Source: Flabesymbios commensalis | Lineage: Eukaryota > Annelida > Polychaeta > Terebellida > Flabelligeridae | DNA: 64,000 bases | Assembly (NCBI GenBank): GCA_964017125.1 | Contig: OZ024914.1 | Coordinates: 31,342,637-31,406,636, forward strand | Direction: 5' to 3' | Shown: positions 11,535-22,739 of the stretch, in pieces | Numbering within the stretch: position 1 is the stretch's first letter | Layout: each line of letters begins with the position of its first letter | The notes under the pieces: generated by a model | Database searches by the model: none | Seen by the model: the letters and a program-made list of their open reading frames with translations, nothing else | Told to the model about the DNA's origin: nothing | Made by a program: the position numbers and the translations under genes

Positions 11535-14500
11535 CTATTTCTGTATTCTAAGCTGATATAATTTCTCATAGTATGGCATTGAGGCTTTGATTGTTTCATG
11601 AACAACGTCAGGTAGAGTGTTTAGATCGGGATATGAAGATCTGCTCACTGACGGCCCCTGGTGAAAGCGTTTTGTGTTTAACATGTCCTCAAAAAATGAT
11701 GCATAATACGTCTCAAATTCTGGATGATTTTTATCACTTTCGTCCCATTCCATCATTCCTTCTTCAAATTGTATGTTTATTCTTTTACAATATTCGCGCA
11801 CGATTCCCTCTACAACAGTAAATGTATTGTCATCTATTGTCATCTATGTAAATCAAAGGTATGTAATTACATTTTTCTTATTCATGTATCAATTCTTTAC
11901 CATGGACAGAACATTTGTTTTCGACGCAAATAGTTTAACCCAAAAATGTCTCTCAAAATGTCCGAGTTTTTGCATTGCTATGATCCACGTTGAGTGCAGT
12001 TGAATTTTTGAAGCAAATGATTTTTGTTAATCTCATAAGTTGTTTTGATGTTAAATATTTTATCATTAATTATTTAAAATATATACATAAATTTGTTACG
12101 TGGATTGTGTATTTAACAGTGTTTAATTTAACGAGCTATACCTAAAGTACATACCGTTTGTAGCAGAAGTACATTGTATTCATAAATATTATTGTTAGTG
12201 GTTAGTGGCATATTTGTTTCGCTGACATCAGCAATAATCTGACTACTTCATCTCGTGTCACCTCGGTACTCTTCTTCCCTAGTACCATGAGTACCCGATG
12301 AATGCAGAATTGTTTTCAAAAGATTTTGATCAAAATTGCTGAGGCGTCACATAGCCTGCCACAAAGGATCTGGAACTTTGCCACTGGTACATAATCTGCC
12401 GGTAAACAAACTGTCAGATGCGACACTTCAATACCGACCTTTAAATGTGATCTACCACCTCTTATGAATAATTGTGTGCCAAATAAATCACAAGATGGGA
12501 CACAAGTGTTTCCTTATATGGGGTGAATGGCTATCATGTGAGAGTCACATGATAGCCAATCACCCCATATGAGGACATAATTACTCATACCATATAAGGT
12601 GTGATAGATCACCTTTAACACGAAGCAGACCTTAGCCAGACCAACTCTAATAAGATTCTGACGCCAAGAATCCCCCGATGTTTAAATATGAAATGTTACA
12701 TTTTTACTGCTGCTATAAACGTAAACACGGTTGCTTACCTGGATTGTTACATAAATCATCAGCGTCTACAATGACAGAAGGCTGGCCTAACACCGTGGTC
12801 ACAAATTCATGTAATTCAAAAACCTCTTTATAACTTGCTTCACGCGGATCAAAGGCCTGGTTTGGACCTGTTCAACAAAATATGCGATAGAAAAGGTGGA
12901 AGGGTAAATGTGTTTCACAACAAAATCACATAGATAGCTAACATGTGTATTTTGCACATTGTAACCTTGTGCATAGCTACGCAGGCACGCGCCAATCATT
13001 CAGATCTAAATTAATTAATAATATTTATATTTCTTTCTTTGAAAGCGCTATTCCAACAATCCATTGCTGGTAGCGCTAAAAAAACGTTAAACCTGTTCAA
13101 ATGATGAACTCATGTTTTAGTTAATACCAGCTGAACAGCAACTTGGCTTGTGCAGTAACGACATGCGATCTACCAGACGTGGATTTGCAATTATTTGCAC
13201 CAAATATCATGTATATTGCCAATATCACCAAATTATTTATTTAATACAAACACATAGTATAAATTTCCTACAAACCGATGCATTCCCTGACACACCAGCA
13301 ATGGTAAAGAGACTGCATTGACTTTTCCGGGTGGCGTATGAGGAAGGTGTGCTTGTATCCCTCTGGTAACACGTCTAAGTTAATATGATTCATGACGGCA
13401 AATGCGGAGTTCTTGACGACGATCTCATCATATTCTGAAAAGATAATTATTTTGCTCAAAGTATAGTTAGTACTACCTGTCCAGCAAAATACGTTAATCC
13501 TATATTGTTGTCATGCTTGTACACCGTCTGTGGTTTGTAAACCCTTGTGCTACTAAGACAAACAAATTGTAACATATATTGTGGTAGATGTTCAGTTGAT
13601 CAAATAATTTAATTTGGGAGTGGTCTATTTTCCATAAAAAATATTATTTTTCATTCGTTGAAGCTGGAAATTGCGTTAGCAATTCCAGCTCCAAATTAAT
13701 AAAAATGCTCACAAGCAATTCAACAGTACAAGGGTTAATCTGTTGTGAATTAAATTACTTTATAGATATTTTTACATTTTCACAATGACTCCTTGAACAT
13801 GTTTGTTTGTTTCCTCAGATCAACCTGTATTGAAGGAAATTATTGATTTTAGAGTAATGAAGAAAATGCGGTAATTGTAAGATAACTAATGGTGATGGAA
13901 ATAAACATCTATGTTTTAACTAAAATATAGACACCTAAGTCAATAATGGGAATGGATAGTATCAAATTGTAAATTAATTACATCTATGTACAGATGTAGA
14001 TCGAGGTTTTAAAAAAACTATATTTTCGGCAAACACAAGTAGCGATAACTGCTTACATTTGCAATAAGCAGTTAGCGCTTTTTGACAAAAGTACCGGACT
14101 AGCTGTTTACATATTATTTGCAATAAGCAGTTGCTCCTTTTTACTTTTATATGTTTTATAAACCTGAAAAAGGCTGTTCCACTTTTTCTTTTATATCTTT
14201 ATAAGACATTCCTTCTTGAGGAGGTTGATCTAGTTTTCGAAAACTCTGACGTTCTATTCCTTGGTAAAAACAGTCACAATAAGGCTCCATGAAGACCTGG
14301 CAGAATGATATTAATGACAGTCAAATTTAACTACAAACTTACCAACATAAATAATAGACTGGTCATTTGTATTTAAAAAATGAAAGTGTTGCAATCCTAC
14401 TTCTAAACGTAGGCCTACATGGGGTTAGTATAACAATAACCAGATAACGGGAGTGTGTTGACCCTTTTAGCGCGGTGACCGTCTTTATACACCAGAATCC

Positions 14501-15159
14501 GACGTCTATAGACGTCAGATTCTGACGTATAAAGACAGTCCTCGCACTGAAAGAATTAAAACATTTATAATGGCCGTAGACCCATAACATAGGTGGTCAA
14601 ATGAAGCGAAAAGAGTTATAGCTAAGATATTTATGACGATTTCTAATTTAAAGCAACCCTTTTGTCTTCATGGTTGATATGAAAATATTTCAGCGTTGTA
14701 AGGGTTCAAAGGTCAATGTGTTCAGACCCGCTATATGACACCTATCGCATTCATTTGACCGTGATATGGCTCAAATTGTAGAAGAAGGTAATCAAATTAA
14801 CACTTTCACTGCTATCGCGACAATAATTGTATTTAATCTGTTTTATTATCAGGTTGGTGGGAATGAAATAAGCGTTTTAACATCAAGATTTACACATGTT
14901 AGGTCTCAATTTAAGCAAATATGCGGAATTTTAACCCACATGAAGTTTGTGTGTCGCGGCAGCGAGACACAACACATAGACGTCAGAATCTGACGTCTAA
15001 GGTCGGTCTCCGCCCTAAATAGGTTAATAAAAATACAGTTTTTTAGCTGAAAATATAAACCTTGCAGTTTTTCCTGTTGAGCATTGCTCTCATGAAGGCA
15101 GAGGAGCATGCGCGAGGTGGATGCCACAGAAGAACACGGGTCTGTTTTCTCTCCGCCAT
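11535..15159 (-). CDS. Sulfotransferase-like P-loop protein, five exons
   Basis: Exons on the minus strand: 15061-15159, 14164-14296, 13276-13434, 12739-12867 and 11535-11809 (99, 133, 159, 129 and 275 nt). All introns are GT-AG and all phases join, giving 264 residues. The start is MAERKQTRVLLWHPPRACSS, where WHPPRACSSAF is the P-loop-like 5'-phosphosulfate-binding motif expected at the N-terminus of sulfotransferases. FLIRHPEKSMQSLYH (near residue 115) fits the 3'-phosphate-binding Arg...Ser motif. The C-terminal FEEGMMEWDESDK and LPDVVHETI words resemble bacterial-type sulfotransferase-family (Sulfotransfer_5-like) proteins, sometimes labelled branched-chain aminotransferase-like. No signal peptide or membrane segment is visible, so a cytosolic enzyme using PAPS is inferred; the acceptor substrate is unknown. 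Start chosen because the ATG opens exon 1 just before the P-loop. Confidence 0.85.
11810..12738 (-). other. Intron 4 of the sulfotransferase-like gene
   Basis: GT-AG intron (donor gtaagc, acceptor ttgtag). It holds the palindromic element at 12440-12618; otherwise AT-rich with no gene. Confidence 0.75.
12440..12618. mobile_element. Palindromic MITE in intron 4
   Basis: The whole 179 bp folds back on itself. The outer arms are TTAAATGTGATCTACCACC and the complement of GGTGTGATAGATCACCTTTAA; the inner arms are ATGGGGTGAATGGCTATCAT and its near-perfect complement around a 3-5 nt loop near 12543. Non-coding. Confidence 0.7.
13435..14163 (-). other. Intron 2 of the sulfotransferase-like gene
   Basis: Intron between exons 2 and 3. 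It contains short hairpins (gctggaaattgcgttagc with its complement near 13670-13692, and tgcttacatttgcaataagca near 14050) that look like MITE remnants. No gene. Confidence 0.6.
14297..15060 (-). other. Intron 1 with MITE remnants
   Basis: This intron holds a palindrome at about 14457-14557 (agaatccgacgtctatagac and complement, ends like TTgACCCTTTTAGCGCGG), a segment at 14555-14715 that is a diverged copy of 34990-35205, and a third remnant at 14927-15030 with the GTGTGTCGCGGCAGCGAGAC hairpin word shared with family M1. These are overlapping, decayed TTAA-type MITEs. Confidence 0.55.
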
Positions 15160-16604
15160 TGCTCTGTAATTGGTGGGATGGAATAATTAGGCCATGGGCT
15201 ACTATCAACCTACGTGCACCACCCCCCCCCCCTTTACTTCAGATTACTTTAGATTATGACCGCTTATATAGGGGTAACCCCAAATCTTTCTAGAGTTAAG
15301 GCATCGGGCTACGTAACCATCTGTCGTTGCTGTCCTAGTTTAACAATCTACACATGCGATGTACATTCCCGTTTTTATAATATATCGCACATTACTCTGT
15401 CTCTCCACATACGTTCAAACATAATTTATATTACAAAATAATCAAAATCAAAAACAAAACAAACTAGTGAACATGGTCAATGGAAACGACATAATAAAAC
15501 ATAACTATTGGCCACATCCCTATTTAGCTGACGTTTTTTAACACAGGTATGTGTATGCTTAAAACTGAAACACAACTTCAAGTAGTAGATAATATGTCAT
15601 TGATGGTACCAAGATTCATGTAGAAAGTGGTTAAATTAAAAGTGAGCAAAATTTAACTTCAAATTAGTAAACAATTTAATATTATAACTTAGCGCTTGAA
15701 GGGTTAAGAATCTCGTTAAGTTAAAATGCTAACTTTGGATTAAACACAGTTATAGAATAATACATTGGATTAAGGACTTTCATAGAACAGGTTTGCTAAG
15801 TGGATGTATTGTATATAATTAACTAGCTTAATGATGACTGGATATATAAATAATTTGTCATAAACGGCGTCTTTTCCCAAAATAAATGTGCTAAAATGAT
15901 AATTTTCTGTACATCCTGTGTTGAGAAGACTTTTGTATAAATTGAATGTTCGGATGTGATTATTGTGTGATATCAACGTGAGCGAAAGTGACCATTCAAA
16001 TTTTTTAACCAGAACACTTTCACTTATTATTTTGGTAAGACTATATATGTTGTATAATAGTTTAAGTTAACATCAAATATGTAATATTACCTATAATCAT
16101 ACAGACATAAATATAAATACTATGTATTTAATATTACCTTCTTCTTTTGTGACACGATATGAAAACTCCCACCAATTGAACAGTTTAATTTATCTATACA
16201 CCAGACTATAATGCGACGAGACTTCAGACTATGTACCAGACCGTATTCTATGGTCATTATTTCAGAGTGTGGTATGTTAATAGTAGAGCAGGTAGTAAGG
16301 AGAAGGAAATTTAGAATCACTACTGTTTATTTATTCAATTGTAACCTTCGGCCTGTGAGGGTCATATATTCAGGAATAGATTGTAGTGTCAGAGCTAAAT
16401 CTGCTGCTCACTATAATATGCTTAGGCAGCAAATATTGTACTTGATACTGACTGATTGATTGATTCATTGATTTATTCAGTATTGTAAGGCCATCGGCCC
16501 ATAGTACAAACATGATAAAACAAATACAGATAATTGTATACACATACGTACATAGTCATAAGGTAAGCATGATGAGCAATTAACTATATCATGTATATAT
16601 AGGC
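15160..16604. other. Intergenic DNA upstream of the sulfotransferase-like gene
   Basis: It should contain the promoter of the minus-strand gene, but no convincing TATA or initiator motif could be assigned. A C-run lies at about 15222. A short TGATTGATTGATTCATTGAT tract lies at about 16453. No other gene is seen. Confidence 0.4.
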
Positions 16605-16711
16605 AATATTACCCGGTGTTTTCAGTATTGGCACTAGTATTTTGTTGAGATGCAAAATACGGCCACCGAGACAAAATAATAAGGCCAATACTGAAAACAC
16701 AAGGGTAATGT
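16605..16711. repeat. Inverted repeat, MITE-like
   Basis: About 107 bp with arms ATTACCCGGTGTTTTCAGTA and complement of TACTGAAAACACAAGGGTAAT. The centre contains a second short pairing (agtattttgt / acaaaataat). Non-coding. Confidence 0.6.
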
Positions 16712-17908
16712 TGTATTTATTATATACCTTGTAATTGTGTTTTGTCACCTGAATAGGCCCAACTTGCCGTTAGCTGGTTAGTCCCACTCGTGATTTTTGT
16801 TCGGGTCACCTCAGGAACCGGCTATCCTCCCGGGCTATCCTACACATCCTCACATAATCAAAAGACTAAGCCTAAATCTCACGATATGCTAGGCTACGTA
16901 GGGCCCTACCTGTAGCCTACCGATGACAGGTAGGCCTATGAATTTAAAAACAATATGTTTGACATCAGACATAATAAAGAAGACTTTTATAAAAATGCCT
17001 ACACCTTACAACCTGCATGTGTGTAGGCCTATACTAAGGTGACTAGCACCCGCATATCTCACGGCAGTAAGCGGGGAGGGGGTGTACGCCTGAATGTACG
17101 CTAACTCATTTTCTTAATTTTACCTATTTATAATACTCTTTCAGTAATTAGTCAAAATACTTTTCTTCCAGCTGATTTTTGTATGCCTTGTAGAAATGTG
17201 TAGTTTTAATTCAAACATGTTCCAGAACAGTTGTTTACTTAAAATAAACACATATGGAATAAAAATAATGATTTATGTGAGCATATTTAATACTTGTTGT
17301 TTTTTGGTTAGATGTAAAATTTGCTCACTTTGCTTCTGGCTCGGGAAAATTGACCATATCTCACACTATTGCCGACTGAGTAGTCCCATTTTGAGTTATA
17401 AAAATATATTTAATATCAATAGAAATCTACTGACACAGACTTTACATTGATGGAAAATATGCTGTGTCCAATAATTGACAAATGCACAAGAGAGATTTAA
17501 GTTGGTATTAACTTTACCTATTTTTCATACTTTTTCAGTAAATAGTCAAAATAATTTTCTCTCAGCAGATTTTTGTATGTAATAAATGTTTAATTTTGAT
17601 TCAAACATATTCTAGAATTATTGTTGACCGAAAATAAACCTGTTCGAACAAACACCACACTTAGAGCTAGTTCGAACACGGGATTGAGTGTGTCTGAACA
17701 GTGTTGAATGTACCAGATATTTTGTGGGGTTAATCTGAACAGCCAAGCGTATTTTGAAAAATTCTAGTTTAGAACTAACATCATGGAAGGTAACCTAACA
17801 TGTATAAAATAACATTTTCTGCTACAGCAAAAAAAATACTTTTGACCGCTCAAATATGCAAAAGTGTTTACTTTTTCATAAGTTGTTTTGAAAAAAACCT
17901 TTCGAATA
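16712..17908. other. Intergenic DNA
   Basis: A diverged direct repeat of about 120 bp occurs at about 17110-17240 and 17505-17640 (shared words TTTTACCTATTT, CAGCTGATTTTTGTATG, TTAATTCAAACATGTTC and variants). No gene is supported. Confidence 0.45.
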
Positions 17909-18019
17909 TCACAGCAAACGCAGGACATTCACCCAGTGTTGTTTCAATGTTGGGCAAGCGTCGAAGACGGTGTGCCAACATTGAAACAACACTGGGTGAA
18001 TGCCCCGTATTGCCTGTGA
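17909..18019. mobile_element. MITE, CCCAGCAAAC family, TA target
   Basis: A 111-bp foldback with ends TCACAGCAAACGCAGGACAT and complement of ATGCCCCGTATTGCCTGTGA, flanked by TA on both sides. The inner arms CACCCAGTGTTGTTTCAATG pair perfectly with their complement. The centre is gcgtcgaagacggtg, the family hallmark. Confidence 0.8.
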
Positions 18020-18189
18020 TAAAATCAAGGGTACTGATACAGTCCTTCACTAGAAGGCAACACAGAACGAAAATACATTTACTGTCAAAATTATGGGTAC
18101 TGTACTGACTAACCCCTGTGCGAACTAGCCCCGGTCTCCCCTTTATATGCACATCCTTTATTACAAATCCACAAAAAGTGTTGTGTTTA

Positions 18190-18503
18190 AAAAATGAAAT
18201 GAATCGGGCTTTAGGCCACCTTTGTGGACATATAGGCTAAACTGGGCCAGGAGAACCTCCTGAGGATGGTGAGATGATTGAGATGACACTGTCCTCCAGA
18301 TACAGGATTCGAAATTCGTGCGCTGGCGGTCTGAGGTCGAGCACGCTACCTCTCGGTCACGGAGGCTCCCCACAATACTGACTTTCACACGTGGATGGGG
18401 AAGAAACATTTTTTGTTTCTTTCAAACCGCCGAGACTGGGCACCGAACCTCGAACGCTGGCGTGAAAGGCAGCGGTGCTAACCACTACCCTAGGGCCCCC
18501 GCC
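18190..18503 (-). mobile_element. SINE with two tRNA-like promoter modules (copy 1)
   Basis: Reverse-complement copy of the element at 52561-52878, about 314 bp. Read on the minus strand it starts gggggccctagggtagtgg (A-box-like), then GGTTCGGTGCC (B-box-like), a linker, a second tRNA-like module (gtgaccgagaggtagcgtgc), and a tail ending in ATTCATTTCATTTT. It is somewhat more diverged than the other copy. Confidence 0.75.
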
Positions 18504-19034
18504 CAGTGTTGTGTTTACAGAGGTCACTAGCCAATTAGCAGGGCACCGTACCGTTTGTGTAAACCCCCTATTTCTTTCTATATTTCGGCAATATATACAG
18601 GTGATTGCTAACGCGAAACATACAGATTAACTGTCGTACAACAACGGAATGTTTTAATTTACCTCTTATTTAATATCAGCTGATATAATGCTGGTATATC
18701 TTGGTTTAAGTGGAGATATGCATCACTGGATCCCACAAATAACGATAATCTAGGAATTCTTCCTATATATGTTGGATAGGCAATAATAATATAAGCTTAG
18801 TAGTAATTATAAGACGCTAAAATTCCCCATTTCCACAATAAATGTAGGTTATGTCTGTAATTACGGTTTAAAGTTAAACATAATAGGGCACACAACTTGA
18901 TTATGAAGATAGTTATAAATTACAGTAAGACGTTACATTTTATGTTTGTTACCAGCCAGTGCTCTTGGCACTAAATCTGATAAAAAAAAATTAAAATAAA
19001 GTTTATGTTTGGAATAATGCAGTTTATCAACAAA
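18504..19034. other. Intergenic DNA
   Basis: AT-rich, no gene or bounded repeat recognised. Confidence 0.45.
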
Positions 19035-20131
19035 AATATTTTAATAATGAGTTAGAAGCTGGTCTATGATTAATAAAATATATTGGGATAATGGTCTACA
19101 ATTACTGTATTTGTATACCATTAAAACGGATATAATCAATATTACTGACAGATATTAATGTGTGTGTTGAAAGTGTTTGTAGGCCTACTGTACATAGACC
19201 TACTGATAATAAATACTGGCAGCTTGTTGGTTACAAATGGGGAGCATAAGCATATGTAGCAGCATGATATCAGACCCCAAAAAATTCAAATAATATTAGG
19301 ATAGCTTGAATCCTTTTTTTAGAAAAAGCTAACACAGCTAGTATTTTATATTGCGCACCCGCATACATCAATATAAGCCCATTTCTACTGAAATATAATG
19401 ATAAGTATACCTTATATATTTTACGCATGCATGTATATCCGGATGTAAAATTACAACAATAAGTAACAGCCACTAAAAATAACAATATTCGCCGCCCTAA
19501 GTTTTGTCAGTAAGAGGCAATTTGAGATGAAACAGTTATGAAGGCTTTCACTCCTTTAACGATTATAGTAGCACAAAATGCTGACTCAACAGATGCAATA
19601 TATAGTGAAAACAAATCTTCCTTCTTGTATTTCAAGCATCGGAGCAGCCCCATTATGATTTTTAAGGCAGGTAGTTGCATGTGATCATCCTTCATAATAT
19701 AAGCTATTTTATCTTTTGTTTTAATAAGAAAAATGATCCAACCCACTTCGCATACCTCCATCCCCACCCAGAAAAAAAACGTCAAAAATGTTTAAAATGC
19801 GTGCAATATTTTTATCATTTCGAGTGCAAAATACATTTTTTCAAAACAATTGACCCCCCCTACCCCCCTAGCCTTTCCCTTACAAAAATTACCTCGCCTT
19901 CAAACTTAAGGAGAAAAAATGTCCTACCCCCCCCCCCCCCAACTGGATACCCAATACCTTTAAAAACGTTGTAAAAAGCCAAAGTAGTTCTGCAACGATT
20001 TCAATTGCAAAATATTTTCTTTCAGAAAAGTTTACAACCCTCAGCCCTCCTCTCCAATTATTATGGAACAGCAATAATCTTCAAGCTTTACCGAGCTATG
20101 GGGGAGCTTGCAAGAAAAGCTAATGTCAAAA
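19035..20131. repeat. Segmental duplicate D1 (partner at 42920-43953)
   Basis: About 1.1 kb that matches 42920-43953 in the same orientation, with small indels and substitutions. Shared words include GGGATAATGGTCTACAATTA near the start and AGTAGTTCTGCAATGATTT-like sequence near the end. C-runs occur in both copies. A short part (CAGTTATGAAGG...CTCCTTTAACGAT) is also found at about 31490. Non-coding. Confidence 0.8.
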
Positions 20132-20235
20132 ACGTCTGTCGTGACCCCAATTAGTATGGAACAGCACTCATCTACACCCATGTGTATTGTTTAAATCGGG
20201 AAATATTAGCGAGCGTATCCCGCTTACACGGGATA

Positions 20236-20654
20236 GACAGGGATATATCCTAACCAATCTAATAAACATGTCTGTCAAACTTTTCTCAACGGTTTCTATT
20301 GTTTTTTTTTCCGTAGATTTCAAATCTGCCAGATACCATTCGAGAATTTGCATATTTAAGTAACTAATTTGCATATTTCCAAAATGGCCGCCAAAAAAAA
20401 GTAATCGGCTATAAATACAGTCCAGGCAATCCTAGAAATGTGTTTTTTGGCCATAACCTCGGGTTTTGAGATCCCATAATGCCATTTTGACGACAATATT
20501 ATTTTTGGGGTCATTGGAAGGTCATAGGTCACGTGACCAATGGAATACAATATCCCACCTTCACGTTTCAGCAAGACGTGCACAAATTGACATTTTTGGG
20601 GATAAAATGATGATTTGAATGCCTCATAATCAGAGAGCTACATCTCATACACAA
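20236..20654 (-). repeat. Repeat R, copy A, segment 1
   Basis: Reverse-complement copy of 29010-29431. It ends at 20654, where the same repeat in copy B continues uninterrupted, because the composite element at 20655-22248 sits in the middle. Contains the words GGTCACGTGACCAATGG and TTTCCAAAATGGCCGCC. Confidence 0.8.
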
Positions 20655-21147
20655 GGTCTCACCACCCCAAATGCCAGTCCCATTGAAACGCATGTATAAT
20701 GCCAACATTCCAAGGGCCGAAATCACCACTTTCATCCCTAGCAGCCCCCTTATGTTACACACCATAATAAAGCCTAAGCTGTCCTTTTTCAAAAACTGCT
20801 TCGAAAATGGTATGCTAACTTCCTGCGTTTTGAGTTACGCTCCCATGTTGGTAAAAAGGTCCGTTTTGCCCAGATCTCCCGAAATATTCTTGAGCCCATT
20901 CCCAGAAAAGACACAAATCCTTCTCACCGCATGTGTCCATCCGAAAATCTCACATAACAGTTATACCTCATTTCACAGATAGCGAAAACAGTGTGTGCTT
21001 ACAATTTATCCACATAATTACAACATTCCTGTATTTTTCTTAATTCACCAGAGGCGGAAACAACCATTTAAAGCAGTAATTTGGGTAGGGATTCTCTAGT
21101 CAGTAGCCACCCGGCTTGGATTTTGGCTCATTTAGGGTGGTGAGACC
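20655..21147. mobile_element. GGTCTC element, left copy
   Basis: 493 bp with terminal inverted repeats GGTCTCACCACCC / GGGTGGTGAGACC. It differs from the right copy at 21756-22248 at about 6 positions. A 103-codon open frame runs through it, but nearly all differences between the copies change the amino acid, so it is not regarded as coding. Left flank is tacacaa. Confidence 0.8.
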
Positions 21148-21755
21148 ATATAAAAATTAAATTATTTTTGTTTTATTTTTTTCAAACAATGATGGAACAG
21201 CAAGTTGTTCTGATCAATATATTTTGTAAATTTTTCGAAAACATCGAATGATGTTGCTTAGGGAGCTCTTTTATTAGGCACTGATATTGAGAAAATCAGC
21301 CCTTTTTCCGTAATTTTGCACTGCGGGAAACGTGGTTAGATGAAGTTGCAGTTCCTACTCTTATTTAATCACAATAGGTAGTTATGGTGACCATTTATTA
21401 TTTAGAATTATGAAGAAAAATAATATATCAATTGGGATAAATGGTTAATGACATTAAAAAGGATTAAACTTCCCGTATTTTACTATGTATTTGTACCCAT
21501 ACAACAAGTCAAAATAGCAAAACAAAGCATGTTATCTACGAATTACCAACCAAAACACGCCCTCCTGGGCCTATCGTCCAGCTGTCACATCCATCCATCA
21601 ATTATATGTCTTTTATTCGAAATTTTACAGCCTATTTTGTTGCATCGACTATCAGAATACAATTAAACACAGTTTGAATACTTTTTATTTCTATTCAACA
21701 GCAGAAACATTATAATATATAATCCTAACCCTGCTTCAATGCCCTATACACACAT
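21148..21755. other. Spacer of the composite GGTCTC element
   Basis: 608 bp of AT-rich unique sequence between the two GGTCTC copies. No priming site, polypurine tract, open frame or other repeat was recognised in it. Confidence 0.6.
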
Positions 21756-22248
21756 GGTCTCACCACCCCAAATGCCAGTCCCATTGAAACGCATGTATAA
21801 TGCCAGCATTCCAAGGGCCGAAATCACCACTTTCGTCCCTAGCTGCCCCCCTATGTTACACACCATAATAAAGCCTAAGCTGTCCTTTTTCAAAAACTGC
21901 TTCGAAAAGGGTATGCTAACTTCCTGCGTTTTGAGTTACGCTCCCATGTTGGTAAAAAGGTCCGTTTTGCCCAGATCTCCCGAAATATTCTTGAGCCCAT
22001 TCCCAGAAAAGACACAAATCCTTCTCACCGCATGTGTCCATCCGAAAATCTCACATAACAGTTATACCTCATTTCACAGATAGCGAAAACAGTGTGTGCT
22101 TACAATTTATCCACATAATTACAACATTCCTGTATTTTTCTTAATTCACCAGAGGCGGAAACAACCATTTAAAGCAGTAATTTGGGTAGGGATTCTCTAG
22201 TCAGTAGCCACCCGGCTTGGATTTCGGCTCATTTAGGGTGGTGAGACC
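21756..22248. mobile_element. GGTCTC element, right copy
   Basis: Second near-identical copy, same orientation as the first. It is followed by acaagactatattt, exactly where repeat R resumes. The outer ends of the pair are therefore flanked by a shared acaa, as if the whole 1.59-kb block inserted at one site. Confidence 0.8.
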
Positions 22249-22692
22249 ACAAGACTATATTTATTAATACAAGATGGCCGCCATAATTCTAAATGGCCGC
22301 CAGCCGAACCTAAAATCATGATATCTTAGCTTCTAGATATCATATTTAAACGATCTTAGTGTCTATATTGTTTTTTTTTGGACCAAGGAATACAATGCCA
22401 GACATCATTATACTGTCAAAGGGTTTTTTAGAGGTTTCTGTTGTCTTTTTGATCTCTAGAGTTTGATATTTTGGCAAAATTGTGTTATATTCTAGTTATA
22501 TTTGAATAACTCCCTCCCAGAACGAGGTTATCATCCGCACACTGTTCTGAATTCACATGCTAACATGATATAAAGTAAAACCATATACATCACATGTATA
22601 TGACAGCGATAAAAAAGTTAAATAGACATCATTAACATTATAACACGGCACTGTTATTTTGTAGAGTATGTAGAAGTACTACCCGGGGGGTA
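22249..22692 (-). repeat. Repeat R, copy A, segment 2
   Basis: Continuation of repeat R in reverse complement (matches about 28571-29013). It ends at a TA (22691-22692), where the inverted-repeat element begins; the other half of that junction is at 26450. Confidence 0.75.
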
Positions 22693-22739
22693 CATTACAG
22701 ACAGTGGGGGGAGGGGCACTCGATTTGCAGCAGCAATTA

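Noticed and set aside
20671-20982. 103-codon open frame in the GGTCTC element, also open in its twin (21739-22083)
   Set aside because: Nearly all substitutions between the two copies within this frame change the amino acid, which is not the pattern of a conserved protein, and no domain is recognised.
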